From NCBI RefSeq assembly GCF_001190945.1, contig NZ_CP011112.1, positions 2,294,001 to 2,358,000 of the forward strand: DNA of 64,000 nt, given 5' to 3'. Made by a program: the position numbers and the translations under genes. Positions within the stretch are counted from its first letter, which is position 1. Every line of letters begins with the position of its first letter. Below are positions 1-8,223 of the stretch, in pieces. The notes beneath the pieces were generated by a model. It did not search any database, was not told the origin of the DNA, and worked only from the letters and a program-made list of their open reading frames with translations. This DNA is from Luteipulveratus mongoliensis. Its GTDB lineage: Bacteria; Actinomycetota; Actinomycetes; Actinomycetales; Dermatophilaceae.

Positions 1-74
1 TACTACAGCGGCAGAATGTGTTCCGGAAGCTCGGCCGGCATCTTCGACGCCTACAATGTCAGAGCAGATCGCTA

Positions 75-599
75 GTGAGGAGCGTTCTCCGAGCGATTTT
101 CGCCGGCCTTCTCATCGCTGCTCTTGGTGGATGCAGCGATGAGAAGGCCGCGCCGGGTTCTCTTGAAGCTGGAAGCGGATTTGGAAAAGCACAGCCTGGC
201 CAAGTTTCGGGCAACGCGGCCGTAGGCGAGAAAGTCTCCGTTTCCAGTTTCACGCTGTGCATTGGAGGGAAACCTGCGACCCTGTCCGGTGTGCGATTCA
301 GTGATCCGGGAGCGGTGGTCTCAGATTCCCGGTTGCGTGTGGTGGCACCGAACGGCAAAAGAGATGCTGTCGGCGCTCCTACGCTCGAGCCAGGTGGGCA
401 GCCCGTGAAAGGTTCGAGGATTGCCGACGAGTGCGGAAAGCGTAAAGGATCGTCAGTCACGGAGGTCAGTATTCTCCTCCGACGGGTAACCGCGCCGGCG
501 TTCGCTGGGAGTTTGATCGTCGACTACGAGGTAGGTGGAGCGAAGCACTCCTTGAAGTATCCGGTAAGCGTTGCGTTCTCGGCGGCTGGAACGGCCTGA
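75..599 (+). CDS. Putative lipoprotein of unknown function
   Basis: The N-terminus has basic residues, a hydrophobic stretch (AIFAGLLIAAL) and a lipobox ending in Gly-Gly-Cys-Ser, so the protein should be lipidated on the cysteine and anchored outside the membrane. The rest (about 150 residues) is Gly/Ser/Val rich, with two further cysteines and no family I recognise. The chosen GTG gives a normal 20-residue lipoprotein signal and follows a good -10 hexamer (TACAAT, 52-57); an earlier in-frame GTG at 18 would add 19 arginine-rich residues. Third codon positions contain far more A and T than in genes to the right, suggesting an accessory origin. A strong hairpin follows the stop. Confidence 0.6.
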   Translation: MRSVLRAIFAGLLIAALGGCSDEKAAPGSLEAGSGFGKAQPGQVSGNAAVGEKVSVSSFTLCIGGKPATLSGVRFSDPGAVVSDSRLRVVAPNGKRDAVGAPTLEPGGQPVKGSRIADECGKRKGSSVTEVSILLRRVTAPAFAGSLIVDYEVGGAKHSLKYPVSVAFSAAGTA

Positions 600-611
600 C
601 GTCTGACGGTC

Positions 612-655
612 CGAACCCGTCACGACCGGACTCGCACCCTGTCGTGACGGGTTCG
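612..655 (+). terminator. Hairpin terminator after the lipoprotein gene
   Basis: Perfect 15-bp inverted repeat (612-626 with 641-655) around a 14-base loop, starting 12 bases after the lipoprotein stop codon. There is no T tract, as is common in high-GC actinobacteria. Confidence 0.6.
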
Positions 656-1131
656 CCGTGCTTGCGCGTAGTCAGTGCTGTGCGGGCCCACATGGATAGC
701 TTGGTCGGCAGGACGGGCAAGGGAGACTCAACGCGCCCGACTGATCTCATTCCGCTACTCGAAGGTCCTCGCCAGGTTCGGAGCAAGCCGTCTCGCGTGC
801 TGAAGAAAGCAACGAGTCGCCGCAAGGGTGCCCTGCGTCCTGGTGCTGAGCGCCGGATGCAGCAAGAAGTCGAGCGCACCGGATCCGAAAGAGCCCCTGA
901 CAAGCCGATCCCGCTCGCGGGACAAGGTCTATGCATCCTGACGGCGTCCTCGGGCGGTGGGCCGGACAACTTGGACCCATTGCGCGTCAAGGCGATTGAG
1001 AAGGACCCAAGCATGATGCTGGTCTGGGTGACGGCGGTGGACCAAGTCGCCCGCGCCTCACGCGGGGCACGTACAGCACTGAGCGGATTCCCTTCTTCTC
1101 GCCGATCGCCCCAACGATCGCGGACTGAGTT
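656..1131. other. Stretch without a convincing gene
   Basis: Open frames exist on both strands (for example 644-1135 on plus), but none has a ribosome-binding site, a recognisable domain or the G/C-rich third positions of real genes here. Base use resembles the neighbouring lipoprotein gene rather than the hydroxyproline operon. A short stem (1050-1055 with 1061-1066) could end transcription of that operon, whose last stop codon is at 1132. The stretch may be a decayed gene or plain intergenic DNA. Confidence 0.4.
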
Positions 1132-2553
1132 CTAGGCGTACGTCGTTCGCTCGTCGATGTTCTGCGGGACGCCCCACGGGTTGCTGTCTTGCAACGGCGC
1201 GGGCAGCGCGGACTGCGGCCAGCCCTGATAGGCGACCGGCCGCAGGAAACGGTCGATCGCGGCGGTGCCCACGGAGGTCGTACCCGGTGCGGTCGTCGCC
1301 GGAAACGGCCCGCCGTGCTGCTGCGCAGCGCTGACTGCGACACCCGTCGGCCACTGGTTCCAGAGCACCCGACCCGAACGTGCAGCGAGAGCGCCCGTCA
1401 GGTCGGCGAGCTCGGCAGCCTCGTCGCTCGCGGCCTGCACGGTCGTGGTGAGCTGGCCGGGCAGGGAGGCGATCTCGCGTACGACGTCGTCCAGGTCGTC
1501 GTACGTCACCGTCACTCCGAGGGGACCGAACGCCTCCTCGTGCAGCACGGGCGAGCTCGCGAAGGTCTGCAGGTCGCAGGTCAGGAGCCTGGGTGAGAGC
1601 GGATCCGACGGTTCGACCGGTGCAGTGACGCCCGGGACCTGGGCCATCTGGCCCGCGACGGAGTGAAACCCGCTGGCGATCCGGTCGTTGAGCATGGGCG
1701 CCGGAGCCACGTCCGCCAGTCGGTCCGCGATCTCGCCGAGCACAGCGGAGCCGCGTGGCACGAACAGGAGGCCGGGGTTGGTGCAGAACTGACCCGCGCC
1801 CAACGTGAGCGAGCCGACGTAGCCCGCAGCGATGTCCGAGGCACGCTCGGTTGCGGCCCGAGGGGTGACGACGACGGGGTTGATGCTCCCCAGCTCGCCG
1901 AAGAACGGGATGGGTTCGGAGCGCGATGCCGCGATGCGAGCCAGTGCGAGGCCGCCGGAGATGGATCCGGTGAACGCTGCGGCCGCAAGGTGCGGGTGTT
2001 CCAGGACGGCGACACCGTCGCCCACCGAGGTCACCAGGCCGAAGCCGCCTGGCAGGTCGACTGCAGTCTCGACCAGAGCGGCGGTTCGGGAGGTCAGCTC
2101 GGGATGCCCCGGGTGTCCTTTGAGAATGACTGGGCAGCCCGCTGCGAGTGCGGACGCGGTGTCGCCACCAGCGACGCTGAAGGCGAACGGGAAGTTGCTC
2201 GCGGCGAAGACCTCGACGGGGCCGAGCGGCACCCGATAACGACGGAGGTCTGGGCGGGGTCCGCTCGGCCAGTCAGCGGCCGGCCGGTCGAGACGGACGT
2301 CCAGGAACGTGCCTTGTCGTACGGCATCGGCCAGCAGCCGCAGCTGAAATGTCGTGCGGGTGAGCTCGCCGTTGAGTCGCTGCTCCCCGAGATACGTCTC
2401 CCGGATAGCGAGCATGACCAATGCTTCTCGGTCGGACTCGAGGGCTTCGGCGATCCGTTCGAGTCGGTCGGCGCGCTCGGTCAGCGGCTCTTGAGCGAGG
2501 TGCCGGGCAGCCTTGCGTGCGGCCTCGAGGAGGTCATCGACGGACTGGCTCAT
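1132..2553 (-). CDS. 2-oxoglutarate semialdehyde dehydrogenase (aldehyde dehydrogenase superfamily)
   Basis: Predicted to oxidise 2-oxoglutarate semialdehyde to 2-oxoglutarate with NAD(P)+, the last step of 4-hydroxyproline breakdown. The 473-residue protein has the aldehyde dehydrogenase landmarks: Asn120 in ASNFPFAF, Lys145, catalytic base Glu220 in FGELGSINP and nucleophile Cys257 in GAGQFCTNPG. The FGELGSINP and FCTNPG forms are typical of the semialdehyde dehydrogenase branch linked to sugar-acid and hydroxyproline pathways. The ATG is preceded by AAGGAG. It is the last gene of the operon, 57 bases after the epimerase gene. Substrate is inferred from operon context. Confidence 0.88.
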   Translation of the reverse strand: MSQSVDDLLEAARKAARHLAQEPLTERADRLERIAEALESDREALVMLAIRETYLGEQRLNGELTRTTFQLRLLADAVRQGTFLDVRLDRPAADWPSGPRPDLRRYRVPLGPVEVFAASNFPFAFSVAGGDTASALAAGCPVILKGHPGHPELTSRTAALVETAVDLPGGFGLVTSVGDGVAVLEHPHLAAAAFTGSISGGLALARIAASRSEPIPFFGELGSINPVVVTPRAATERASDIAAGYVGSLTLGAGQFCTNPGLLFVPRGSAVLGEIADRLADVAPAPMLNDRIASGFHSVAGQMAQVPGVTAPVEPSDPLSPRLLTCDLQTFASSPVLHEEAFGPLGVTVTYDDLDDVVREIASLPGQLTTTVQAASDEAAELADLTGALAARSGRVLWNQWPTGVAVSAAQQHGGPFPATTAPGTTSVGTAAIDRFLRPVAYQGWPQSALPAPLQDSNPWGVPQNIDERTTYA

Positions 2554-2610
2554 ACGAGCTCCTTGTCATCAAAGTTGTGGATCTGGTCAAGCGGATCGGC
2601 CAGCGCTCGC

Positions 2611-3612
2611 TCAGAACGCGAATCCGCGGGGGAACGGATCGGTCGGATCCAGCTGGTACGTCGCGGTGCCCGTGATCCACGCGCTGCCGGTGAACTCGGG
2701 TACGACGGCCGCGTAGCCACCGACCTCGGTCTCGCCGATCAGCCGGCCGGTGAAGTGTCGACCGATGAACGACTCATTGCGGAACTCGGTGTCCAGCGGC
2801 AGCTCGCCGCGGCCGTGCAGCTGCGCCATCCGGGCGCTGGTGCCGGTGCCGCAGGGGGAGCGGTCGAACCAGCCGGGGTGGATCGCCATCGCGTGGCGGG
2901 AGTGCCGTGCCGTCGACCCAGGCGCCACGAAGTGCACGTGCTTGCACCCGGCGATGCTGGACTCGGTCGGATGAGTCGGCCGGTCAACGTCATTGATAGC
3001 GCTCATGATTCGCAGCCCAGCATCCAAGATGTCGTCCTTGCGCGCCCGGTCGAACGGCAGGCCCACAGCATCCAGCTGAGTGATCGCGTAGAAGTTGCCG
3101 CCGTACGCGAGGTCGTACGTCACCGCACCCAGGCCGGGTACGTCGACGGTCGCGTCCGTCCGCATGAGGAACGAGTCCACGTTGCGGAGGGTGACGGCTT
3201 CCGCCCGACCGTCGCGCACACGTACACGGGCCTCGATGAGACCCGCCGGGACGTCGAGGCGGATGACCGTCTCCGGCTCGGTCACCTCGACGAGGCCCGT
3301 CTCCACCAGCACCGTCGCCACGCCGATCGTGCCGTGACCGCACATCGGCAGCAGGCCACTGACCTCGATGAACAGCACGCCCCAGTCCGCGTCGGGCCGG
3401 GTCGGCGGCATCAGGATCGCGCCGCTCATCGCCGAGTGTCCACGCGGCTCCAGCATCAGCAGCTCGCGCAGGTGGTCCATCTCGGACGCGAAGTGCACGC
3501 GCTTGTCGGCCATCGTGTCGCCGGGCACGAGCGGCAGGCCGCCCGTGATGACCCGGGTCGGCATGCCCTCCGTGTGCGAGTCGACGGCTGCGATGCTGTG
3601 GAGCGAACGCAT
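2611..3612 (-). CDS. 4-hydroxyproline 2-epimerase
   Basis: Member of the proline racemase family, 333 residues. It should interconvert trans-4-hydroxy-L-proline and cis-4-hydroxy-D-proline in the cytosol by a two-base mechanism. Both catalytic cysteines are present: Cys91 in MCGHGTIG and Cys254 in DRSPCGTGTSAR. A second-site threonine would have indicated a trans-3-hydroxyproline dehydratase, so epimerase is the better call; proline racemase is less likely given the neighbours. The start lies one base after the stop of the upstream deaminase gene, so translation is probably coupled. Confidence 0.92.
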   Translation of the reverse strand: MRSLHSIAAVDSHTEGMPTRVITGGLPLVPGDTMADKRVHFASEMDHLRELLMLEPRGHSAMSGAILMPPTRPDADWGVLFIEVSGLLPMCGHGTIGVATVLVETGLVEVTEPETVIRLDVPAGLIEARVRVRDGRAEAVTLRNVDSFLMRTDATVDVPGLGAVTYDLAYGGNFYAITQLDAVGLPFDRARKDDILDAGLRIMSAINDVDRPTHPTESSIAGCKHVHFVAPGSTARHSRHAMAIHPGWFDRSPCGTGTSARMAQLHGRGELPLDTEFRNESFIGRHFTGRLIGETEVGGYAAVVPEFTGSAWITGTATYQLDPTDPFPRGFAF

Positions 3613-3613
3613 G

Positions 3614-4537
3614 TCAGCGGCGCTGTGCGAGTGCGTCGACGGCGCGGGTCATGTCGGCGCGTACGCGGTCGGCCACCTCGGGCAGCAGCGCGCCACGGGG
3701 CGGGCGGCACGGGCCGCCATAGCGCCCGACCTGGTCCATGCACTGCTTGATCGCCTGCACGAACTCGGTGCGCGAGTCCCAGCGGAACGCCGCTACGAGA
3801 GGCGCGTACAGGTCGTACGCCTGCTGAAAGTCTCCCTTGCCGACCAGGTCGAACAGCTCGACCGATTCACGAGGGAAGACGTTCGGGAAGCCGGCGAACC
3901 AGCCGGTCGCGCCCATGGCGAGTGACTCGAGTGCGACGTCGTCGGCGCCGGCCACGACCTGCAGGTCCGGCGCGACCTCCTTGATCTCCAGGACCCGGCG
4001 GACGTCTCCGGAGAACTCCTTGATCGCGACAACGTTGTCGAGCTGCGCGAGCTCGGCGACCAGGTCCGGCGTCAGGTCGACCTTGGTGTCGATCGGGTTG
4101 TTGTAGGCCATGATCGGGAGGCCGACCTCGTTGATCGCCTCGTAGTGCTCGATCACGTCGCGCCGGTTCGCCCGGTACATGGTCGGGGGCAGGCAGAGCA
4201 GACCGTCGGCGCCGTCCTCGGCAGCGAGCTCGGCCCAGTGGCGAGCCTGGTGGGAGCCCGCACCGTGCACGCCGACCACGACGACGCCGTCGTCCCCGAC
4301 CGCTTCGATGGCGGTCTGCGCGACCTTGCGGCGCTCCTCGTCGGTCAGCGACGAGTACTCCCCGAGCGAGCCGTTGGGCCCGACGCCGCGGCATCCGCTC
4401 TCGACAACCCAACGGCAGTGCTCGGCAAACCGGTCGTAGTCGACCTCGAGTCCCGCTGGCGCAGAAGGGTTCTCGCGGTACGGCAGGGCGGTCGCGACGA
4501 TCACGCCGCCGAGGTCACGGGTGGGCTGCTTGCTCAT
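3614..4537 (-). CDS. 1-pyrroline-4-hydroxy-2-carboxylate deaminase (DapA/DHDPS family)
   Basis: A 307-residue (beta/alpha)8 aldolase-type protein of the dihydrodipicolinate synthase family. Schiff-base Lys173 lies in VVAIKEFSGD, catalytic Tyr145 in MAYNNP, and the phosphate-loop equivalent is GPNGSLGEYSSLT. In a hydroxyproline operon this family deaminates 1-pyrroline-4-hydroxy-2-carboxylate to 2-oxoglutarate semialdehyde; true DapA is unlikely here. The chosen ATG has GGAGAAG upstream and overlaps the preceding gene's stop as ATGA; a longer frame upstream lacks family similarity. Confidence 0.88.
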   Translation of the reverse strand: MSKQPTRDLGGVIVATALPYRENPSAPAGLEVDYDRFAEHCRWVVESGCRGVGPNGSLGEYSSLTDEERRKVAQTAIEAVGDDGVVVVGVHGAGSHQARHWAELAAEDGADGLLCLPPTMYRANRRDVIEHYEAINEVGLPIMAYNNPIDTKVDLTPDLVAELAQLDNVVAIKEFSGDVRRVLEIKEVAPDLQVVAGADDVALESLAMGATGWFAGFPNVFPRESVELFDLVGKGDFQQAYDLYAPLVAAFRWDSRTEFVQAIKQCMDQVGRYGGPCRPPRGALLPEVADRVRADMTRAVDALAQRR

Positions 4538-5898
4538 GATGCTTCTCCTTGCTTGGTGGTCCGGTCGGCGTGCACGAGCTCGCCGAGACGGATCGGTGTG
4601 CTGATGGGTCGGGTCGTCTGGGATGGGTCGGCATGTCCGGTAGCGCGCGTCAGGGCGGCGATGGTGGGCCCGCACGTACGTCCCTGGCAGGGTCCGAGTC
4701 CGGCTCGCGTGCCGAGTCGTACGGCCGCGGTGCCGGACGTCACGGGATCGGCGAGAGCCTGGCGTACGACGTCATACGGGACGTCCTCGCAGCGGCAGAT
4801 CACGGTGTCCGGTCGGAGCCACTCGAGCGAGCCCGGACCGATGGCGGTCGCTCCGGCGAGACGTCGCGCAAAGCCGCGCCACACGTCGCGAGCGCGCAGC
4901 TGCGGCGCGATGGCATCGGCTGATCCGCCGCCGGCGATCCAGCCGGCTACGGCGCCCTCAGCGGCGGCGCCCGCCTCACCCGCGATGCTCGTCACCTCGC
5001 CGGCTGCGAAGACGTCAGCCACGCTCGTCCGCTGATGTTCGTCGACCTCGACGAACTGGTCATCGGTGACGGTGCAGCCGGCCGCGAGCGGCAGCTCCAG
5101 GGCCGGGGTGAACCCGTGCCCGACGGCCACTGCGTCCACGGCGATGGTGGTCTCGGTGCCGGCGCGGACGCTCCAGTCGGGGGACAGGCGGGCGATGACC
5201 GCCTCCTCGACCCGGCCGTCACCGCGAGCCGCAACCACACCCCAGCCGGGGCGGTATTGGGTGCGTGATCGGGCAAGGCCGGTGACGTATCCGCTGAGTT
5301 CCCAGACCTTTTCAAGGTGCGACCGCAGCTCGTGAGGTCGCGCGAGCCAGTGGCGAGCGAGGTGGTTCGGGCGCTGCGCCTCGAGGACGGCGACCACCTC
5401 GGCGCCGACCGAGCTCAGGGTCTGGGCAACAGGGAGCAGGAACGGGCCGGTGCCGGCGATGAGCACACGACGCCCGATGGCGAGACGCTCGCGCTTCGCG
5501 AGGGCTTGCGCAGCGCCGGCGGTGTAGACACCTGGCAGGTCCCAGCCGGGGAACGGCAGGACGCGGTCGTGCGCGCCAGGACACAGCACGAGGGCATCTG
5601 CCCGCAGGCAGTGCTGCGTCCGGTCGGTGCCGTCCGACGGGCCGGTGACCACTCTGACCGTGGTGCCGTCCTCGATGGCCCAGACCGTCGCCGAGCGCAG
5701 CCAGGTGACGCCCTCCGGCGCCGTGGGGCCGACCGCGTCCGGCGTACGCAGCTGTGGTGCTGCCTGCCGGTGGTACTGACCGCCGAGACTGTCCGACTGA
5801 TCGATGAGCGTGACCTCAGCGCCCGCACGGGCGGCCGCAGCCGCGGCCGCCAACCCCGCGGGTCCTGCGCCCACGACCGCGACGTGTCGGCCGGTCAT
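4534..5898 (-). CDS. D-hydroxyproline dehydrogenase, alpha-type FAD/NAD(P)-binding subunit
   Basis: A 454-residue oxidoreductase of the HcnB/SoxA-alpha type. The N-terminus has the dinucleotide fold VAVVGAGPAGLAAAAAA, and a second nucleotide-binding region lies near residues 150-170. The C-terminus carries a BFD-like [2Fe-2S] site with Cys368, Cys370, Cys404 and Cys409. With the ferredoxin-like and DadA-like proteins beside it, it should form the heteromeric dehydrogenase that oxidises cis-4-hydroxy-D-proline to 1-pyrroline-4-hydroxy-2-carboxylate (LhpBEF type). It overlaps both neighbours by four bases. Confidence 0.85.
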   Translation of the reverse strand: MTGRHVAVVGAGPAGLAAAAAAARAGAEVTLIDQSDSLGGQYHRQAAPQLRTPDAVGPTAPEGVTWLRSATVWAIEDGTTVRVVTGPSDGTDRTQHCLRADALVLCPGAHDRVLPFPGWDLPGVYTAGAAQALAKRERLAIGRRVLIAGTGPFLLPVAQTLSSVGAEVVAVLEAQRPNHLARHWLARPHELRSHLEKVWELSGYVTGLARSRTQYRPGWGVVAARGDGRVEEAVIARLSPDWSVRAGTETTIAVDAVAVGHGFTPALELPLAAGCTVTDDQFVEVDEHQRTSVADVFAAGEVTSIAGEAGAAAEGAVAGWIAGGGSADAIAPQLRARDVWRGFARRLAGATAIGPGSLEWLRPDTVICRCEDVPYDVVRQALADPVTSGTAAVRLGTRAGLGPCQGRTCGPTIAALTRATGHADPSQTTRPISTPIRLGELVHADRTTKQGEAS

Positions 5899-6188
5899 GC
5901 CCGCTCCTCGTGACGGGACTGGGTGACGACGACGTCGCCCGCGGTGGCCGGTCGGCGACAGGCGCGTACGTCGGGCAGATCATTGACGGTGACCAGGCAG
6001 TCGAAGCAGACTCCGATGCCGCAGAACACGCCTCGCGAGGACCCGCCAGGTCCCGTGCGCCACGCCGAACGCCGCTGCGCCAGAAGGACGCCCGCGATGC
6101 TCTGACCCTCAACGCCCTCGAAGTCGACGCCGTCGACCGTGATGATGAGAGGAATGTCCTGAGGCTCACGCCGGAAGGTCGCGGGCAT
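5895..6188 (-). CDS. D-hydroxyproline dehydrogenase, small [2Fe-2S] subunit
   Basis: A 97-residue ferredoxin-like protein of the HcnA type. Four cysteines are spaced C-x4-C-x2-C-x12-C (Cys56, 61, 64, 77) in the sequence FCGIGVCFDC followed by RAC, which fits a plant-type [2Fe-2S] centre. It should pass electrons between the two flavoprotein subunits encoded on either side. The start overlaps the stop of the preceding gene by one base (TGATG), and its own end overlaps the next start as ATGA, so the three subunits are translationally coupled. Confidence 0.88.
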   Translation of the reverse strand: MPATFRREPQDIPLIITVDGVDFEGVEGQSIAGVLLAQRRSAWRTGPGGSSRGVFCGIGVCFDCLVTVNDLPDVRACRRPATAGDVVVTQSRHEERA

Positions 6189-7387
6189 CAGACGGCCTCG
6201 TCCGCGTGCAGTCGTACGGCGTCGTTGGTGACCGCTTGGCGGACGCCGAGCGCCGACAGGTCAGGCTCCTGCACACCATCGACCATGAGCTGCGCCAGGA
6301 GCTGCGCTGTCCCGACGCTGAGGCCGATGCCGGCGCCCTCGTGGCCGGTCGCGTGCCACAGACCGGCCAGTCTCGGGTCCGGCCCGATGACCGGCAGGTG
6401 GTCAGGGGTGAAGGGCCGGAAGCCGCCATACGCCCGCATGACCGGGACGACGGCGAGGCGCGGGAACAGGGTGATGGCACCCGCGGCGAGGGCGGCGTAC
6501 TGCTCGGCGCCCATCGTGCTGTTGAACCCGACGAGGCGGCGGGTGGAGCCGATGAGGATGGTCCCGCTGCGCGTGCTCTCGACGACGGTCGAGGTCTGCA
6601 TGGCTGCTGAGCCGTTGTCGACCGCACCGACGTAGTCGGCGTCGTAGACCTTGTGGTGGACGATCGGCGGCTGTGCGGTCGTCACGAGCACCTCGCCACG
6701 ACGGGGCCGGATGTCGAGGCTGACGCCGAAGTCGGACGCCACCGCGCCCGCCCACGGCCCGGCCGCGTTGACGACCGCGTCGACACGCATCGTGCCGGCC
6801 GTGGTTCGCAGCGCGCGAAGAGAGTCGCCCGACGTGATGCCGCCGAGAACCGTTGTGTCGCAATGCAGTTGGGCGCCCGCCATCACAGCGGACCGCAGCA
6901 GGAGGGTGGCGGCGCCGACCGGCTGGACCTGTGCGTCATCGGGATAGAGGTACGCGCACCGCGCCTCGCGGGTCACGTGCGGCTCTGCCTCGGCGAGCTC
7001 ATCGGCGGACAACGGCTCAGCCCTGACTCCGGCTTGCTGCTGTCGGGTGGCGAACGCTTGCAGGGCATCAGCGCCCTGCTCCGTCGTCGCCACCACGACG
7101 CCGCCCTTGGGTTCCCACTCGACGTGTCGTACGGCGTCGTGACCGAGCTGCTCGGCCAGCTCCTCCAGCACCTGGGGCCACAGCTGCCGCGAACGCATCG
7201 CCAGGGTCAGCTCAGGCCCGGGCGCCTTGTCGGAGACCAGGATGTTGCCCTCGCCGTGAGAGGTCGTGCCGGCGCCAGGCATACCGCGCTCGATCACGTG
7301 GACCGACAGGCCGCGGAGGGCGAGCGCGCGGGCACAGGCAGCGCCCACCACACCGGCGCCGATGACGGCGACCGTGCCAGCGCTCAT
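6188..7387 (-). CDS. D-hydroxyproline dehydrogenase, DadA-like FAD catalytic subunit
   Basis: A 399-residue FAD-dependent amine oxidoreductase of the DAO/DadA family. The N-terminal Rossmann motif VAVIGAGVVGAACARAL is followed by HVIERG, and the C-terminal FAD loop includes PDHLPVIGPDP and a GHEGAGIGLS motif. It should carry the substrate site of the hydroxyproline dehydrogenase. The ATG at 7387 has GGAG seven bases upstream and begins directly at the FAD fold; a TTG twelve codons earlier has no such site. This is the first gene of the operon, and a palindromic box lies 40 bases upstream of the start. Confidence 0.86.
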   Translation of the reverse strand: MSAGTVAVIGAGVVGAACARALALRGLSVHVIERGMPGAGTTSHGEGNILVSDKAPGPELTLAMRSRQLWPQVLEELAEQLGHDAVRHVEWEPKGGVVVATTEQGADALQAFATRQQQAGVRAEPLSADELAEAEPHVTREARCAYLYPDDAQVQPVGAATLLLRSAVMAGAQLHCDTTVLGGITSGDSLRALRTTAGTMRVDAVVNAAGPWAGAVASDFGVSLDIRPRRGEVLVTTAQPPIVHHKVYDADYVGAVDNGSAAMQTSTVVESTRSGTILIGSTRRLVGFNSTMGAEQYAALAAGAITLFPRLAVVPVMRAYGGFRPFTPDHLPVIGPDPRLAGLWHATGHEGAGIGLSVGTAQLLAQLMVDGVQEPDLSALGVRQAVTNDAVRLHADEAV

Positions 7388-7426
7388 GGCACTCCACTTC
7401 GGGCGTTCGGGGAACTCGGACAAGGC

Positions 7427-7442
7427 GTTTGATATATCGAAC
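7427..7442. promoter_or_regulatory. Candidate operator of the hydroxyproline operon
   Basis: GTTTGATATATCGAAC, an almost perfect palindrome just upstream of the first catabolic gene. Two similar sequences (8144-8159 and 8166-8181) lie between the regulator gene and the divergent peptidase gene. The shared pattern GTTNNANNTNNCGANC suggests binding by the XRE-cupin regulator. Confidence 0.6.
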
Positions 7443-7492
7443 GCTTGTCACGGTAGAGAGAACACGTTCGTCGTGTCAAGAAGTGGGCCGCG

Positions 7493-8074
7493 TCAGGGGT
7501 GCAGGTCGAAGACGCGCTGGGCCTCACCTGGCGGGTACTCCAGCAGCAGCACGGACCGTACGTCGCCATCGATCGCCTCGTAGCTGTGCGGCTGGTGGGC
7601 ATCGAAGGCGATCGCGTCGCCGGCGTGCAGGTCCACGGTCTGCTCGCCGACGTGCACCCGCAGCGTGCCGACCTGGACGATGGTGTGCTCGGTGCCGATG
7701 TGGCCCGAGGAGGGCTGCGGCCCACCCGTGCGGATCTGCTGGTCGAACACCTCGACGGCGACGCCGTTGCGTCGCAACGTGCGGAGCATGCGCAGGTCGA
7801 TGGTGGGGCCGCTGAGCACGTCCTGCTCATCGCCGCGCACGACCGACAGCGTCGGGACGGAGTCCTCGAGCAGCGTCGAGATCGGTGCGCCCAGCGCGCG
7901 AGAGAGGCTGAAGACGGTCTCGATCGTCGGGTTGCCCGCGCCCGACTCGAGCGCCGACAACGTGGCCTTGCCAATGCCCGAGCGACGCGACAGCTCGGAC
8001 AGCGAGATGCCGGAGTCGAGGCGCGCGCGCCGCAGGTTGTCGGCGAGGACGCGGCGTACGGGCTCCGGCTCCAT
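7493..8074 (-). CDS. XRE-family regulator with cupin domain
   Basis: A 193-residue protein with an N-terminal helix-turn-helix (about residues 8-65; LRRARLDSGISLSELSRRSGIGK) and a C-terminal cupin sensor (about 110-185). This architecture is typical of regulators that sense small amino or carboxylic acids. It sits between the hydroxyproline operon and the divergent Xaa-Pro peptidase gene. The ATG at 8074 puts the helix-turn-helix at the usual place near the N-terminus; an earlier in-frame ATG at 8152 would start inside a candidate operator. Regulation of the hydroxyproline genes, and of itself, is inferred from position and the three similar palindromes. Confidence 0.82.
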   Translation of the reverse strand: MEPEPVRRVLADNLRRARLDSGISLSELSRRSGIGKATLSALESGAGNPTIETVFSLSRALGAPISTLLEDSVPTLSVVRGDEQDVLSGPTIDLRMLRTLRRNGVAVEVFDQQIRTGGPQPSSGHIGTEHTIVQVGTLRVHVGEQTVDLHAGDAIAFDAHQPHSYEAIDGDVRSVLLLEYPPGEAQRVFDLHP

Positions 8075-8143
8075 GCGCCGAACCCTAACTCGTCCGACGC
8101 GGGCCACGGCCGCGCCGCGCGACGGTATGGCTTTCCCAAGATC

Positions 8144-8159
8144 GTTCGACATACCGACC
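8144..8159. promoter_or_regulatory. Candidate operator copy 2
   Basis: GTTCGACATACCGACC matches the box at 7427-7442 at the conserved GTT, central A..T and CGA positions. It lies upstream of the XRE-cupin gene, suggesting autoregulation. Confidence 0.5.
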
Positions 8160-8165
8160 AGTTGC

Positions 8166-8181
8166 GTTTAATGTGCCGAAC
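8166..8181. promoter_or_regulatory. Candidate operator copy 3
   Basis: GTTTAATGTGCCGAAC, the third copy of the box, begins six bases after copy 2. It lies 42 bases before the peptidase start, so the divergent peptidase promoter probably shares the same regulator. Confidence 0.5.
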
Positions 8182-8223
8182 ACTGTCGGTGCGCGGGGCG
8201 CCGGCGCCAACGGAAGGACGGGC

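Noticed and set aside
644-1135. 163-codon open frame on plus
   Set aside because: No ribosome-binding site, no recognisable domain, codon use not typical, and it starts inside the terminator of the previous gene.
1663-3750. 695-codon open frame on plus opposite the hydroxyproline operon
   Set aside because: It is antisense to three well-supported genes and has Arg/Gly/Val-rich low-complexity content.
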